Positions 1-9,297 of a stretch of DNA of 64,000 nucleotides are shown here, one piece after another. The notes under the pieces were generated by a model. The model did not search any database. It was not told where the DNA came from and saw nothing but the letters and a program-made list of their open reading frames with translations. The position numbers and the translations under genes are program-made. Numbering within the stretch: the stretch's first letter is position 1; every line of letters begins with the position of its first letter. This stretch comes from Neorhizobium alkalisoli (lineage in GTDB: Bacteria > Pseudomonadota > Alphaproteobacteria > Rhizobiales > Rhizobiaceae): the NCBI RefSeq assembly GCF_007829835.1, contig NZ_VIWP01000001.1:496001-560000 (forward strand). The letters run 5' to 3'.

Positions 1-675
1 CTCGATCAGCTGCTTGAACGCCGCATACCGAACCGGCCCTTGTCGGTTGCGCTTGTCTCCGCCTTTGCCGGCGAAGGCCGGACACTGACGACGCTCATGC
101 TCGCAAATCACGCAGCCAAGCTCGGTTACCGCGTCCTGCTCGTCGAGGCCGACCTGCACAATCCGGAGATCCAGTCGGCCCTCGGGCAATCGGCACGGGC
201 ACGGCCGATCTTTCGATCCGCGGCGCGCAGCACTGCAACGCCGACGCTGCGCAACACGGCTGGCCTGCAGGATATCCTGGAGGGGCGCCTTGAACCGGTT
301 GGTGCGGTCAGCAGATCATCCGAAGGACCGGATGTCATAACGGCCGGCAGCGGCACGGCGAACCCGACCGATCTTTTCGGCGGCGACAGGATTTCGACCC
401 TGCTCGACTGGGCGAGAAGCTACGACCTGATCTTCTTCGATACCCCTGCCCTCAATCGCCACATGGATGCCGGCCTGCTTGCGCGGCAGCTGGACGGCGC
501 TGTGTTCTGCTTCGTCGGCGAAAAGGATGAGTTCGAAGCTGTCGCTTCGATCGCCCGCAGGCTCGATCAGCTCGGCGTCCATATGCTCGCCTATGTGGCA
601 CAGGATCCTGCAATCGAGAAAGAAACGGCCCCCGTCGAAGATCAGCCCGCCCAGCCCCGGGGGACAAGCCGATGA
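1..675 (+). CDS. BY-kinase/CpsD-like ATPase domain of an exopolysaccharide co-polymerase (5' truncated)
   Basis: The frame is open from base 1, so the N-terminal part lies outside the window; only about 224 residues are seen. The visible part resembles the cytoplasmic ATPase/tyrosine-kinase domain of Wzc/ExoP-type chain-length regulators: a GEGRTLTT loop at the Walker A position, VLLVEADLHNP at Walker A', GLQDIL, and LIFFDTPAL as Walker B. Two key positions are unusual: Walker A has Arg instead of Lys, and Walker A' has Glu instead of Asp. The C-terminus (ending PAQPRGTSR) lacks the usual tyrosine cluster. It overlaps the next gene by 4 bp (ATGA), so the two are co-translated. Family is fairly sure; kinase activity is doubtful. 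Confidence 0.8.
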   Translation, partial: LDQLLERRIPNRPLSVALVSAFAGEGRTLTTLMLANHAAKLGYRVLLVEADLHNPEIQSALGQSARARPIFRSAARSTATPTLRNTAGLQDILEGRLEPVGAVSRSSEGPDVITAGSGTANPTDLFGGDRISTLLDWARSYDLIFFDTPALNRHMDAGLLARQLDGAVFCFVGEKDEFEAVASIARRLDQLGVHMLAYVAQDPAIEKETAPVEDQPAQPRGTSR

Positions 676-2090
676 CGGATATGGCAAGCCCGCCGGGCCG
701 GATATCGTCCGGCACATCCGCAGGGATCCTACCGATACTGTTCAAGCTGCCCGGCTGGATGATGGCAGCACTCCTGTTCGCTCTCGTCCTTGCCATGGCG
801 CCAGTCGCGGGATCGCTGGCACGACCGGTCTTTGCCGCGGGCTGTATCGCCGTCGGTTGTTACGCCTGGCGGCAGAGCCCGCACTCGCATTTGCAAACGG
901 TGTTTTTTCTCTTCTGCTTCGCCCCCTTTGCCCGCCGCGTGGTGGATTATTATGCCGGGTTCGACAGTATCGGCATCATGCTGATCGGCCCGCTGGCGAC
1001 GATCCTCATCCCGACGCCGAGGCTGATCCGGCTCATCGACGGACGGACCAACCCGTTCGAAAAGGGTCTGGCGCCGATCACGGTCGTCCTGATCTGCGTC
1101 GCCTATGCTGCGTTCATCTCCCTGTTCAAGGGCGCCTGGATGGACGCTTCCGCCGGCGCACTGAAATGGTTCGCGCCGTTGATCTACGCCATGGTGCTGA
1201 TCGAGACGGGCGACCGGGACCGGCTGATCGATGCGGCAGCACAGATTTTTCAGATCATCCTGCCGATCATGGGCCTTTACGGAGTTTTCCAATATGTCGA
1301 TCCGCCGAGCTGGGATCGTTACTGGATGGAATTCGCAACCACGGTGACCGCCGGCCTGCCGCTGCCTTATGAAGTGCGCGTCTACAGCACGCTAAATGGC
1401 CCGGCGAGTTTTGCGACCATTACTGCTGCCGGCATCCTCATCGTCAGCTTTTTGCGCCCGCCGCTCCTTGCCATTCCGGCCGTCATTCCCGCCGCGCTGG
1501 CGCTGCTCCTGTCGCAATACCGAACGGCATGGCTGTCGCTGGCGCTCGGCATCCTGTTCTGCACGCTGTTTGCCAAAACCCGTACGCGCAGCGGCTTCAT
1601 TCTGGCTGCCCTTGCTCTCGGCGGCATGATCGCCCTCACCATTCCCGAGTTCAACGACGCGCTGCTCGCCCGCTTCCAGTCCTTCTCGGAAGGCACACAG
1701 GATGGCAGCGCGCAGGAAAGACTTCAGGAATTCGTCATCCTCTGGAGCGAACCCTGGAGCTCGCTCTTCGGGGTCGGCTTCACGGTCGGTGATCCCGGCG
1801 TTGCAGGAACGATGCCGGTCGATGGCATGATCATCGCCTGCTGGCTGATGATGGGGATGATGGTCGGCTTCTTCTGCCTTTCCGGCTTCGCCTGGGCTTG
1901 CCTGCGCATGGCACTCAATGCGTTTCGCAGCCAGAGAGCGAGCGCCGTCGTGCTCGGCGGCCTCGGTTGCGGCAGTCTGTTGCAGATGCCGCTTGCCAAT
2001 ATCTCGGCGGCCGAGCTCGGCCTCCTGTTCTGGACATTTGCCGCGATCGCCTGCCTGCCGGAGCAAAAATCCGCAGAACGGGACACCTGA
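672..2090 (+). CDS. O-antigen ligase/polymerase-like membrane protein
   Basis: A 472-residue, strongly hydrophobic protein with about ten predicted membrane segments and a longer polar loop in the middle (around residues 200-240), the general layout of the O-antigen ligase/Wzy family. These inner-membrane proteins join or polymerise lipid-linked polysaccharide repeat units on the periplasmic side. The ATG overlaps the stop of the BY-kinase-like gene, and an acyltransferase gene follows 119 bp later, supporting a role in exopolysaccharide polymerisation. Sequence conservation in this family is poor, so the assignment rests on topology and context. A multispanning protein with another role in polysaccharide export cannot be excluded. 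Confidence 0.65.
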   Translation: MTDMASPPGRISSGTSAGILPILFKLPGWMMAALLFALVLAMAPVAGSLARPVFAAGCIAVGCYAWRQSPHSHLQTVFFLFCFAPFARRVVDYYAGFDSIGIMLIGPLATILIPTPRLIRLIDGRTNPFEKGLAPITVVLICVAYAAFISLFKGAWMDASAGALKWFAPLIYAMVLIETGDRDRLIDAAAQIFQIILPIMGLYGVFQYVDPPSWDRYWMEFATTVTAGLPLPYEVRVYSTLNGPASFATITAAGILIVSFLRPPLLAIPAVIPAALALLLSQYRTAWLSLALGILFCTLFAKTRTRSGFILAALALGGMIALTIPEFNDALLARFQSFSEGTQDGSAQERLQEFVILWSEPWSSLFGVGFTVGDPGVAGTMPVDGMIIACWLMMGMMVGFFCLSGFAWACLRMALNAFRSQRASAVVLGGLGCGSLLQMPLANISAAELGLLFWTFAAIACLPEQKSAERDT

Positions 2091-2209
2091 TTCAATCCTT
2101 ATGTTTCCAGGCCAGAAAATCTTTACTCAAGAGGCCTAATCTCGACTGCAGGGAAAACGCGCCGACAGGCGCTGCCCGATGAGATACGGAGTGATCGACC
2201 CTGGCCGCC

Positions 2210-3178
2210 TTGAGATCCAATCAGCAAATCGAGCTGGCACGCCTCCTCGGCTTCATCGTCGTCGTGACGGTTCATGGCAATGCGCTTGGCATGTTCTCGC
2301 GTGGCAACGAGGCGACCGGCTGGGTTATCGACGAGGCGGGCCGGTTCGCAGTTCCGGTATTCTTTCTGATATCCGGCTATTTCTGGAAACCGGCCAAGAC
2401 ACAGCTCGGGCCCTATCTCCAAAAGCTCTTCGGAAAGCTCATCCTGCCCTTCCTGTTCTGGGCAGCCGTCTATATCGCTCTGGATGCGACACAGACGCTC
2501 TATCCGGTACCGGCGCAGCATAGCTGGCGCACCTATCTGACCACGCCATGGACGGGCAGCGTTGCCTATCACCTCTGGTTTCTGCCTGCCCTGCTGGTCG
2601 GCAGCGCCATCGGCCTGGGGCTGATCAAGATGATCGGCCCGCAAAAGGCACTGTGGGCCACGCTGGCGCTCTATCTGCTCGGCGCCCTGCTTGGAACCTA
2701 TCTGAGGCCGCTTGGCATCATCATTCCGCTCGGCGTTTACCGGAACGGCATCCTGTTTGCGCCGATCTTTCTCGTCGGCGGTTATATTCTGGCGCTAAGG
2801 CCGGAACTTCCCGGCGCCAAAACCTTCCTCCTGATCGCCGCCCTTGGCCTGCTTCTGCAATTGCTCGAAGGGTATTTTGTCTTCGAAGCTTATCCGCGCG
2901 GTCATGACATGTCGCTCGGAACGCTGCCGCTTGCCTTCGGCATATTCGGCTTCTTCCTGCAGCTGAACTGGACCGGAGGACCGCTGCCCGGCTGGGGGCG
3001 CGATGTCTTTGGCGCCTATCTGGTTCACGTCCTGCTTCTGCAGACCGTCGTTGGCCATCTGGCGCCCTCGACAAGCCTGCCATTCACTCTCGGAGTGATC
3101 GCGATCATCATTGTCTTGTCGCTGGTGATCTCCAGGCTCGCGAAGCTCAATCCCTACAGCCGCGTCGTCATGCCATGA
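2210..3178 (+). CDS. acyltransferase family 3 membrane protein (probable polysaccharide O-acyltransferase)
   Basis: 322 residues with about ten hydrophobic segments. The N-terminal region reads RLLGFIVVVTVHGNALG followed by VPVFFLISGYFW, the hallmark of acyltransferase-3 proteins (conserved His in the first helix region, then the F-F-x-I-S-G-Y motif). These enzymes transfer acyl groups such as acetyl onto sugars of surface polysaccharides. An in-frame stop at 2192 leaves only CTG 2201 or TTG 2210 as start unless it is internal; TTG 2210 is chosen, giving a short basic N-terminus before the first helix. Context with the two preceding genes suggests decoration of the same exopolysaccharide. The sugar and acyl group are unknown. 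Confidence 0.75.
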   Translation: MRSNQQIELARLLGFIVVVTVHGNALGMFSRGNEATGWVIDEAGRFAVPVFFLISGYFWKPAKTQLGPYLQKLFGKLILPFLFWAAVYIALDATQTLYPVPAQHSWRTYLTTPWTGSVAYHLWFLPALLVGSAIGLGLIKMIGPQKALWATLALYLLGALLGTYLRPLGIIIPLGVYRNGILFAPIFLVGGYILALRPELPGAKTFLLIAALGLLLQLLEGYFVFEAYPRGHDMSLGTLPLAFGIFGFFLQLNWTGGPLPGWGRDVFGAYLVHVLLLQTVVGHLAPSTSLPFTLGVIAIIIVLSLVISRLAKLNPYSRVVMP

Positions 3179-3201
3179 GCCTTGCTTTGAGCAAGGCATT
3201 T
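3179..3201 (+). terminator. short hairpin after the polysaccharide genes
   Basis: GCCTTGC (3179-3185), a 5-base loop, and GCAAGGC (3191-3197) directly follow the acyltransferase stop. Only a short ATTT tract follows, so this is a weak candidate for a rho-independent terminator. Confidence 0.4.
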
Positions 3202-3373
3202 GGACGTTTCGATTGTCACTTTGCGTGACGACCACCACCCCAACTTGCGTCCTAACATATTTCTGCCCTACAGTCCGATCCGGGGTTACTTCCTAGATTT
3301 GACATAAACCGACCGGCACGCGTTTTGCCGGCGGCAGAATGGCATGGGACTTGTTCGAACAACGGGGTCTACG

Positions 3374-4561
3374 ATGCGCATTTCATTTCATGCCCGGCTC
3401 GCCGGTCTGTGCCTGTTCTCCTGTCTTTTCACACCTGTTTCGGGCTCAGCCCAGACCGCCTCTCCACCACCGCCGCCACCGGTTTCCGTCGCCAAACCCG
3501 TCGTCCGCGACGTGGTCGACAATGACGAATTCATCGGCCGGTTCGAACCGGTCGACCAGGTTTCCGTGCGCTCGCGCGTCGGCGGCTACCTTCAGGAAGT
3601 GCATTTCAAGGACGGTGCGGTGGTCAAGCAGGGCGACCTGCTCTTCGTCATCGACCAGCGGCCCTATATCACCGCTCTGAACGAGGCCAAGGCAACGCTG
3701 GAAGTCGCCAATTCCAGCCAGACCTATGCCGAAGCGCAGTTCAACCGTGCCCAGGCGCTTTCCAGCAATGGCAGCCAGTCCGTCTCGACCCTCGACGACC
3801 GGCGCCGCGAATGGATTTCCGCGCAGGCCAATGTCCGCGGTGCACAGGCCAGCGCCGATCGCGCCGAGCTCGATCTCGATTATACGACGATTACCGCGCC
3901 CTTAAGCGGCCGCATCGACCGGCACCTGATCTCGGTCGGCAACCTGATCCAGGCGGACCAATCGATCCTCACCACGATCGTCTCGCTCGATCCGATCGAC
4001 TTCTATTTCGACGTCGACGAGCGGCGGCTTCTGAACTTTGCCGAAACCGCACGTGCAAGCGGCAAGGCCCTACAGGAAGGCGGCAACGGCACCGAGGTCA
4101 TCGTCAAGATCGGCGATTCCGGCCAGAGCTCGTTCAAGGGCCGGCTGAATTTTGCCGAGAACCGGATCGACAATGAAAGCGGCACGATCCGCGTGCGTGC
4201 CCGTTTCCCCAATCCCGACCTCATCCTGCAGCCCGGCCTTTTCGGCCGCATTCAGGTCGAGGCGTCGAACACCTACAAGGCCGTGCTGATCCCCGACGAG
4301 GCGATCGGCTCCAGCCAGAACGAGCGCGTGGTCTTTGTCGTCGGCCCAGACGGCACCGTGTCGGCAAAAGCTGTTCGCCCCGGCCCGCGGATCTATGGCT
4401 ACCGGGTCATTCGCCAGGGTCTCGATGGCAGTGAGACGATCATCGTCAACGGCCTGATGCGCGCACGACCCGGCATGAAGGTCACGCCACAGATGACCGA
4501 GCTGCCGCAGAGCCGTACCGATGCCCCGCCGGAATCGGCTGCCGCGGAGAGCGCGAAATGA
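3374..4561 (+). CDS. RND efflux periplasmic adaptor subunit (membrane fusion protein)
   Basis: 395 residues of the AcrA/MexE family, the adaptor bridging an inner-membrane RND pump and an outer-membrane channel. After a signal peptide (residues 1 to about 27, cleavage near VSGSA-Q) comes a proline-rich stretch. The first lipoyl half (VRSRVGGYLQEVHFKDG), an alpha-helical hairpin (roughly residues 85-150), the second lipoyl half (TITAPLSGRIDR) and the beta-barrel/membrane-proximal domains follow. The ATG at 3374 is preferred over an upstream start at 3344 because the hydrophobic leader starts there. It overlaps the pump gene by ATGA. No regulator or outer-membrane factor gene is adjacent. Confidence 0.92.
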   Translation: MRISFHARLAGLCLFSCLFTPVSGSAQTASPPPPPPVSVAKPVVRDVVDNDEFIGRFEPVDQVSVRSRVGGYLQEVHFKDGAVVKQGDLLFVIDQRPYITALNEAKATLEVANSSQTYAEAQFNRAQALSSNGSQSVSTLDDRRREWISAQANVRGAQASADRAELDLDYTTITAPLSGRIDRHLISVGNLIQADQSILTTIVSLDPIDFYFDVDERRLLNFAETARASGKALQEGGNGTEVIVKIGDSGQSSFKGRLNFAENRIDNESGTIRVRARFPNPDLILQPGLFGRIQVEASNTYKAVLIPDEAIGSSQNERVVFVVGPDGTVSAKAVRPGPRIYGYRVIRQGLDGSETIIVNGLMRARPGMKVTPQMTELPQSRTDAPPESAAAESAK

Positions 4562-7500
4562 GATTCGCCCATTTCTTCGTCGAACGGCCGATCTTCGCTG
4601 CCGTCATCTCGATCCTGCTTCTGGTGATCGGCAGCATTGCCTATACCCAGCTGCCGGTCTCGCAATATCCAGAGATTGCGCCGCCAACTATTGTTGTGCG
4701 CACTTCCTATCCGGGTGCGGATCCGCAGACCATCGCCGACACCGTTTCGACGCCGCTCGAGCAGCAGCTGAACGGTGTCGAGGACATGCTCTACATGTCC
4801 TCCTATTCCAGCGCCGACGGCGCCATGGCCCTGACGCTCACCTTCAAGCTCGGCACCGATCTCGACAAGGCACAGGTCCTTGTCCAGAACCGGGTGGCGA
4901 TTGCGCTTCCGCGTCTTCCGGAGGAAGTGCAGCGGCTCGGCGTCACGACCGACAAAAGTTCGCCCGACCTGATGATGGTCGTGCATCTTCTCTCACCGAC
5001 CGGCCGCTACGACCAGCTCTATGTCTCGAACTATGCCCGCAACCGCCTACGCGACGTGCTGGTGCGGTTGGAAGGCGTCGGCGACATTCAGATCTTTGGC
5101 GAACGCCAATATGCGATGCGCATCTGGCTCGATCCGGAAAAGCTCTCCGCCTATCAGATGACCTCTGACGACGTGGTAGCGGCGCTCCGGGAGCAGAACG
5201 TCCAGGTCTCCGGCGGCCGCATCGGTGCGCCTCCTGTCACGGGCAAGAACGCTTTCGAATATACGGTTCGAACCGACGGCCGTTTTTCGGAACTTCGCGA
5301 TTTCCGTTATGTGATCGTCAAGGCCACCGGCAGCGGCAGGCTCGTTGCGCTGCAGGACGTGGCACGCGTCGAACTCGGCGCGCAGGATTACGTCACCAAC
5401 AGCTATCTCAGCGGCAATCCCGCCGTAGCACTCGGCATATTCGCACGCCCCGGCACCAATACGCTCGACACCGCAAAACAGGTCAGCGCGCTGATGGAGC
5501 AGCTGTCCAAGGATTTTCCGGACGGGATGGAATACCGGATCGTCTATGACACGTCGGAATTCATCTCGGATTCGATCAACGAAGTGTACCGGACCATCGT
5601 CGAAGCCGCCATTTTGGTCGCCATCGTCGTGCTCGTCTTCCTACAATCCTGGCGCAATGCGCTGATCCCGATCATCGCCATTCCGGTCTCGCTAGTCGGC
5701 ACGTTTGCTGTTCTGCTCGCCTTCGGCTTTTCGCTCAACATGCTGACCCTGTTCGGCCTCGTTCTCGCGATCGGCATCGTCGTCGATGACGCGATCGTGG
5801 TGGTCGAAAATGTCGAGCGAAATCTTGCCCGCGGCATGAGTCCGCGGGAAGCGGCGCATGTGACAATGGACGAGGTCGGCACCGCCGTCATCGCCATTTC
5901 GCTCGTGCTGATTGCCGTCTTCGTGCCGACGGCCTTCATCCCCGGCATTTCCGGCCAGTTCTACCGGCAGTTCGCCGTGACGATCTCGGTGACGACGGCA
6001 ATCTCGGCACTGAATTCGCTGACCCTCTCTCCTGCCCTTGCCGGTATTCTCCTGAAACCCCATGACCGGGAACATAAGCCGGGAAATGTCGTCACACGCG
6101 GCATGCGGCGTCTCGCGGACGGGTTCAACAATGGCTTCGACAGGCTGAGCTCCGGTTATTCCTGGGTCATCCGCCATCTGGTCAGCAGCGCCACCGCGCT
6201 CATTGCATCGCTCGTCGTCTTCGCCTGCCTGCTCGGCGCCACATGGTATATCGGCACCAAGGTTCCGTCCGGCTTCGTGCCGACCATGGACCAGGGATAT
6301 GCGATCGTCGTCGTGCAGCTGCCGGACGGTGCCTCGCTTGCCCGAACGGATGAAGTGGTCAAGAAGGTCGGCGCGATCGTCAAGCAAGTGCCCGGCGTTC
6401 GTGAAGCCATCCAGTTTGCCGGCTTCAGCGGCGCAACCTTCACCAATGCCTCGAATGCCGGCGTCGTTTTCGTGCCGTTCAAGTCCTTCGCCGAACGCGA
6501 GGAAGGCGGAGAGAGCGCCAACAAGATCATTGGCGAGCTTTACGGAAGGCTGCAGAGCATTCAGGAAGCCTTCATCATCGCCATCCCGCCGCCTTCGGTG
6601 CGCGGCGTCGGCAATTCCGGCGGCTTCAAGATGCAAATCTCGGATCTCGAAAGCGCCGACATGACCCGCGTCCTCGGCCTTGCCCGCCAGATGATGGGTG
6701 CGGCAGCGACGACGCCTGGCCTGACCGGCGTTTTCACGACCTTCTCTGATGCGAGCCCGGAATACTTCCTGCGTATCGATCGCGACAAGGCACGTTTCCT
6801 GAATGTGCCGATCTCCAACATCTTCAATGCGCTGTCGATCAATCTCGGCACATCCTATGTCAACGACTTCAATGCCTTCGGCCGCGTCTACCAGGTTCGG
6901 GCGCAGGCCGACCGGCAGTACCGGATGGACAAGTCGGACCTTCTGTCGCTGAAGGTCCGTTCCGCAACCGGCGCGCTGGTGCCGCTCGGAACGTTGATGG
7001 ATATCGAGGATACGAGCGGCCCGACTCTGGTGCAGCGCTACAACATGTATGTCTCGGTTCCGCTGCAGGGCAATCCGACGCCCGGCACATCGACCGGCGA
7101 CGCCATCAAGGCGATGGAAGGGCTGGCCGCCAAGACCCTGCCGCCGGGCACGACCTTCGAATGGACGGAACTCGCCTATCAGGAAACCCATACCGGCAAC
7201 ACGGCCATCTATATCTTCGCGCTGTCGGTGATCTTCGTCTTCCTGGCGCTGTCGGCGCAATATGAAAGCTGGATCCTGCCGCTTGCGATCATCATGATCG
7301 TTCCGCTTGCGGTGCTTGCCGCCCTGATAGGCGTGTCGCTGCGCGGCATGGACAATAACGTGCTGACCCAGATCGGCCTGATCGTGCTGATTGGCCTTGC
7401 CGCCAAAAACGCCATCCTGATCGTCGAATTCGCCCGTCAGGCGGAAGATGAAGGGAAATCAACGGTGGATGCGGCAGTCGAAGCAAGCCGCACGCGTCTG

Positions 7501-7746
7501 CGACCGATTCTGATGACGGCCTTCGCCTTCATCTTCGGCGTGTTACCGTTGGCGATCGCAACGGGACCGGGCGCGGAAATGCGCCAGTCGCTTGGGACGG
7601 CGGTGTTTTCCGGCATGCTCGGCGTCACCTTCTTCGGCCTGTTCCTGACGCCGGTCTTCTACGTCGCCCTCGGCTTCCTGCGCAGACGCTCGAAGCCTGC
7701 GCCGCAACCGGCAGCAGAGCCGGCCCATACGCCGGACCCGGCCTGA
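4558..7746 (+). CDS. RND multidrug efflux transporter, HAE1 family (AcrB/MexF-like)
   Basis: 1062 residues, full length for a hydrophobe/amphiphile efflux RND pump. It opens with the typical FFVERPIFAAVISILLLVIG first helix, has two large periplasmic loops, and twelve expected membrane helices. Proton-relay residues are present: the Asp-Asp pair in GIVVDDAIVVVEN (fourth helix) and the Lys in IGLAAKNAIL (tenth helix). With the adaptor it should form a proton-driven tripartite efflux system exporting hydrophobic or amphiphilic compounds. The substrate range cannot be read from sequence. The outer-membrane channel must be encoded elsewhere. Confidence 0.95.
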   Translation: MRFAHFFVERPIFAAVISILLLVIGSIAYTQLPVSQYPEIAPPTIVVRTSYPGADPQTIADTVSTPLEQQLNGVEDMLYMSSYSSADGAMALTLTFKLGTDLDKAQVLVQNRVAIALPRLPEEVQRLGVTTDKSSPDLMMVVHLLSPTGRYDQLYVSNYARNRLRDVLVRLEGVGDIQIFGERQYAMRIWLDPEKLSAYQMTSDDVVAALREQNVQVSGGRIGAPPVTGKNAFEYTVRTDGRFSELRDFRYVIVKATGSGRLVALQDVARVELGAQDYVTNSYLSGNPAVALGIFARPGTNTLDTAKQVSALMEQLSKDFPDGMEYRIVYDTSEFISDSINEVYRTIVEAAILVAIVVLVFLQSWRNALIPIIAIPVSLVGTFAVLLAFGFSLNMLTLFGLVLAIGIVVDDAIVVVENVERNLARGMSPREAAHVTMDEVGTAVIAISLVLIAVFVPTAFIPGISGQFYRQFAVTISVTTAISALNSLTLSPALAGILLKPHDREHKPGNVVTRGMRRLADGFNNGFDRLSSGYSWVIRHLVSSATALIASLVVFACLLGATWYIGTKVPSGFVPTMDQGYAIVVVQLPDGASLARTDEVVKKVGAIVKQVPGVREAIQFAGFSGATFTNASNAGVVFVPFKSFAEREEGGESANKIIGELYGRLQSIQEAFIIAIPPPSVRGVGNSGGFKMQISDLESADMTRVLGLARQMMGAAATTPGLTGVFTTFSDASPEYFLRIDRDKARFLNVPISNIFNALSINLGTSYVNDFNAFGRVYQVRAQADRQYRMDKSDLLSLKVRSATGALVPLGTLMDIEDTSGPTLVQRYNMYVSVPLQGNPTPGTSTGDAIKAMEGLAAKTLPPGTTFEWTELAYQETHTGNTAIYIFALSVIFVFLALSAQYESWILPLAIIMIVPLAVLAALIGVSLRGMDNNVLTQIGLIVLIGLAAKNAILIVEFARQAEDEGKSTVDAAVEASRTRLRPILMTAFAFIFGVLPLAIATGPGAEMRQSLGTAVFSGMLGVTFFGLFLTPVFYVALGFLRRRSKPAPQPAAEPAHTPDPA

Positions 7747-7759
7747 CATTCCTGTTGGA

Positions 7760-7783
7760 CCGCGTCGGCTCTAGTCGGCGCGG
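7760..7783. terminator. hairpin between convergent RND and FAD-oxidoreductase genes
   Basis: CCGCGTCGGC (7760-7769), loop TCTA, and GTCGGCGCGG (7774-7783) can pair over 10 bp with two G-U wobbles, in the 45-bp gap between two convergent genes. There is no T-run on either side, so it is only a possible shared terminator. Confidence 0.35.
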
Positions 7784-7791
7784 CTCACACC

Positions 7792-9036
7792 TCAGAAAAA
7801 GCGTTCGGCAGAGAACGGTTTCATGTCGATCGGCAGAGTCCGATCGGTCAGAAGATCGGCGACGATTCGTGCCGTGCCGGCGGATTGGGTGAGGCCGAGA
7901 TGGCCGTGGCCAAAGGCGTAGATGATCCTCGCTGCGGCCCTGGAGCGACCGATCACCGGCAGACTGTCCGGCAGGGACGGCCGGAACCCCATCCACTGGG
8001 TGCCGCCCTCTGTCTTCAATCCCGGCAGGAAGGCCGCAGCCTTTGTGAGCATCGCTTCCGAACGCTTGAAATTCGGCTTCAGCTCCAGCCCGCCGAGCTC
8101 GACGGAGCCACCGACACGGATCCCGGTCGACAGCCGCGTTACGACAAAGCCATGGCCGCCGAAAGTCACCTGCATGCGCAGGTCGAAGGCGTCAGATGGC
8201 AGCGTCGTGTTATAACCGCGCTCGGTTTCGAGCGGGATCGTTTCCCCCAGCGTTTTCGCGATCCTGTGTGAAAAGGCGCCGGCGGCTAACACGACCTTGC
8301 CGGCAGTGGTGAACGTGCCATCTGTTGAGACGATTTCGATGGCATCGCCCACGGCACGAAGCGCCTTGACCTCGACAGCCTCTATCTTGCCGCCCAGCTT
8401 TCGGAAATGCTCGGCAAGCGCCAGCGTATAAAGCTTTGGGTCCGCGATCGAGTACCAGCCGGGCGTGAACGTGCCGCGAGTGAAACGCGGCGAAAGCCCC
8501 GGCTGCAGCTCTGCCATTTCAGCGGCGTCCATATGCCGGAATTCGATGCCGTGACGCTCACGCGCCTGCCAGCCGGAAAGCGAGGCCTGGAATTCGGCAT
8601 CACTTTCGTAAACCTGCAGATTGCCGTCCTTGCGCAGCATCGGCAGGGTACCGGTGGCGCCCAGAAAACCTTCCAGCTCACCCTTGGACAAGTCCATCAG
8701 CGATGTCTGGGCCGCAGTCGAATGGGCAACGCGCGAAGGCGCACAGGCGCGCCAGAAGCGATACATCCAGGGCGCTATCTGCAAGGCATAGGCCGGCGGC
8801 ACGGACAGTGGACCGAGCGGATCCAGCAGCCATTTCGGGGCCTTTTTCAGGATGCCCGGCGATGCGAGCGGCAGGATATCGGTGAATGCGAAGGCGCCTG
8901 CATTGCCGGCCGACGCCCCTGCTGCAGGTCCGGTCCGGTCGAATACCGTGACAGCCAGACCACGCATCTGCGCGGCAATTGCAGCAGACAGGCCGACGAC
9001 GCCCGCCCCGATAACGATGACATCCGGCCTCTTCAT
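7792..9036 (-). CDS. FAD-dependent oxidoreductase, DAO/DadA family (possible D-hydroxyproline dehydrogenase)
   Basis: 414 residues of the D-amino-acid dehydrogenase/glycine-oxidase fold. The N-terminus has the Rossmann FAD motif VIVIGAGVVGLSAA and a terminal acidic/basic pair in TVFDR; a second nucleotide-contact region (KVVLAAGAFSHRIAK) and a C-terminal GHGHLGLTQS loop complete the FAD site. The ATG at 9036 is chosen because it lies 5 residues before the FAD motif; a GTG at 9072 would only add an unstructured tail. Being next to a HypD-like deaminase and a GntR regulator, it could oxidise cis-4-hydroxy-D-proline. The family assignment is firm; the substrate is inferred from context. Confidence 0.85.
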   Translation of the reverse strand: MKRPDVIVIGAGVVGLSAAIAAQMRGLAVTVFDRTGPAAGASAGNAGAFAFTDILPLASPGILKKAPKWLLDPLGPLSVPPAYALQIAPWMYRFWRACAPSRVAHSTAAQTSLMDLSKGELEGFLGATGTLPMLRKDGNLQVYESDAEFQASLSGWQARERHGIEFRHMDAAEMAELQPGLSPRFTRGTFTPGWYSIADPKLYTLALAEHFRKLGGKIEAVEVKALRAVGDAIEIVSTDGTFTTAGKVVLAAGAFSHRIAKTLGETIPLETERGYNTTLPSDAFDLRMQVTFGGHGFVVTRLSTGIRVGGSVELGGLELKPNFKRSEAMLTKAAAFLPGLKTEGGTQWMGFRPSLPDSLPVIGRSRAAARIIYAFGHGHLGLTQSAGTARIVADLLTDRTLPIDMKPFSAERFF

Positions 9037-9152
9037 GCTCTTACGCTTTCCGGCATGCGCGAAGGCATGCACATTTCCCCATCCCGAAGCGTGAAAGCCC
9101 TCCCGCCAGAGAGCTCAGACTGCCGATAAAGGTCGCAAACCTTTTCGCCGTC

Positions 9153-9175
9153 ATCCCCGGGCCCGTCCCGGGGAT
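9153..9175. repeat. REP-like palindromic repeat
   Basis: ATCCCCGGG (9153-9161), loop CCCGT, CCCGGGGAT (9167-9175), preceded by GTC. The sequence resembles a short palindrome (GTCATCC-CGGG...CCCG-GGATC type) that I recall as scattered through intergenic regions of rhizobial chromosomes. It sits in the 261-bp gap between two minus-strand genes. Confidence 0.55.
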
Positions 9176-9261
9176 CTGCAACTACTTGATATAACTGACG
9201 TGATTAGCTCTCTGGCACAAGACTGACGATGACGAAATCTTCCACCGGGAAGTTTGCCATC

Positions 9262-9286
9262 AAACGGAGCCCTCCTTTCGGAGGGC
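9262..9286 (-). terminator. probable terminator after the hypD-like gene
   Basis: A perfect 7-bp stem (GCCCTCC 9269-9275 / GGAGGGC 9280-9286) with a TTTC loop lies 12 bp beyond the stop of the minus-strand hypD-like gene. On the minus strand it is followed by TCCGTTTG, a weak T-tract. Confidence 0.5.
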
Positions 9287-9297
9287 CCACTTTCGTC

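Noticed and set aside
3299..3304. TTGACA upstream of the RND operon as a -35 box
   Set aside because: No acceptable -10 box at 16-18 bp spacing, so the promoter cannot be placed.
5692..7260. 522-codon minus-strand frame inside the RND pump gene
   Set aside because: The plus strand encodes a complete RND pump with all motifs; the opposite frame has a low-complexity, His/Arg-rich product.
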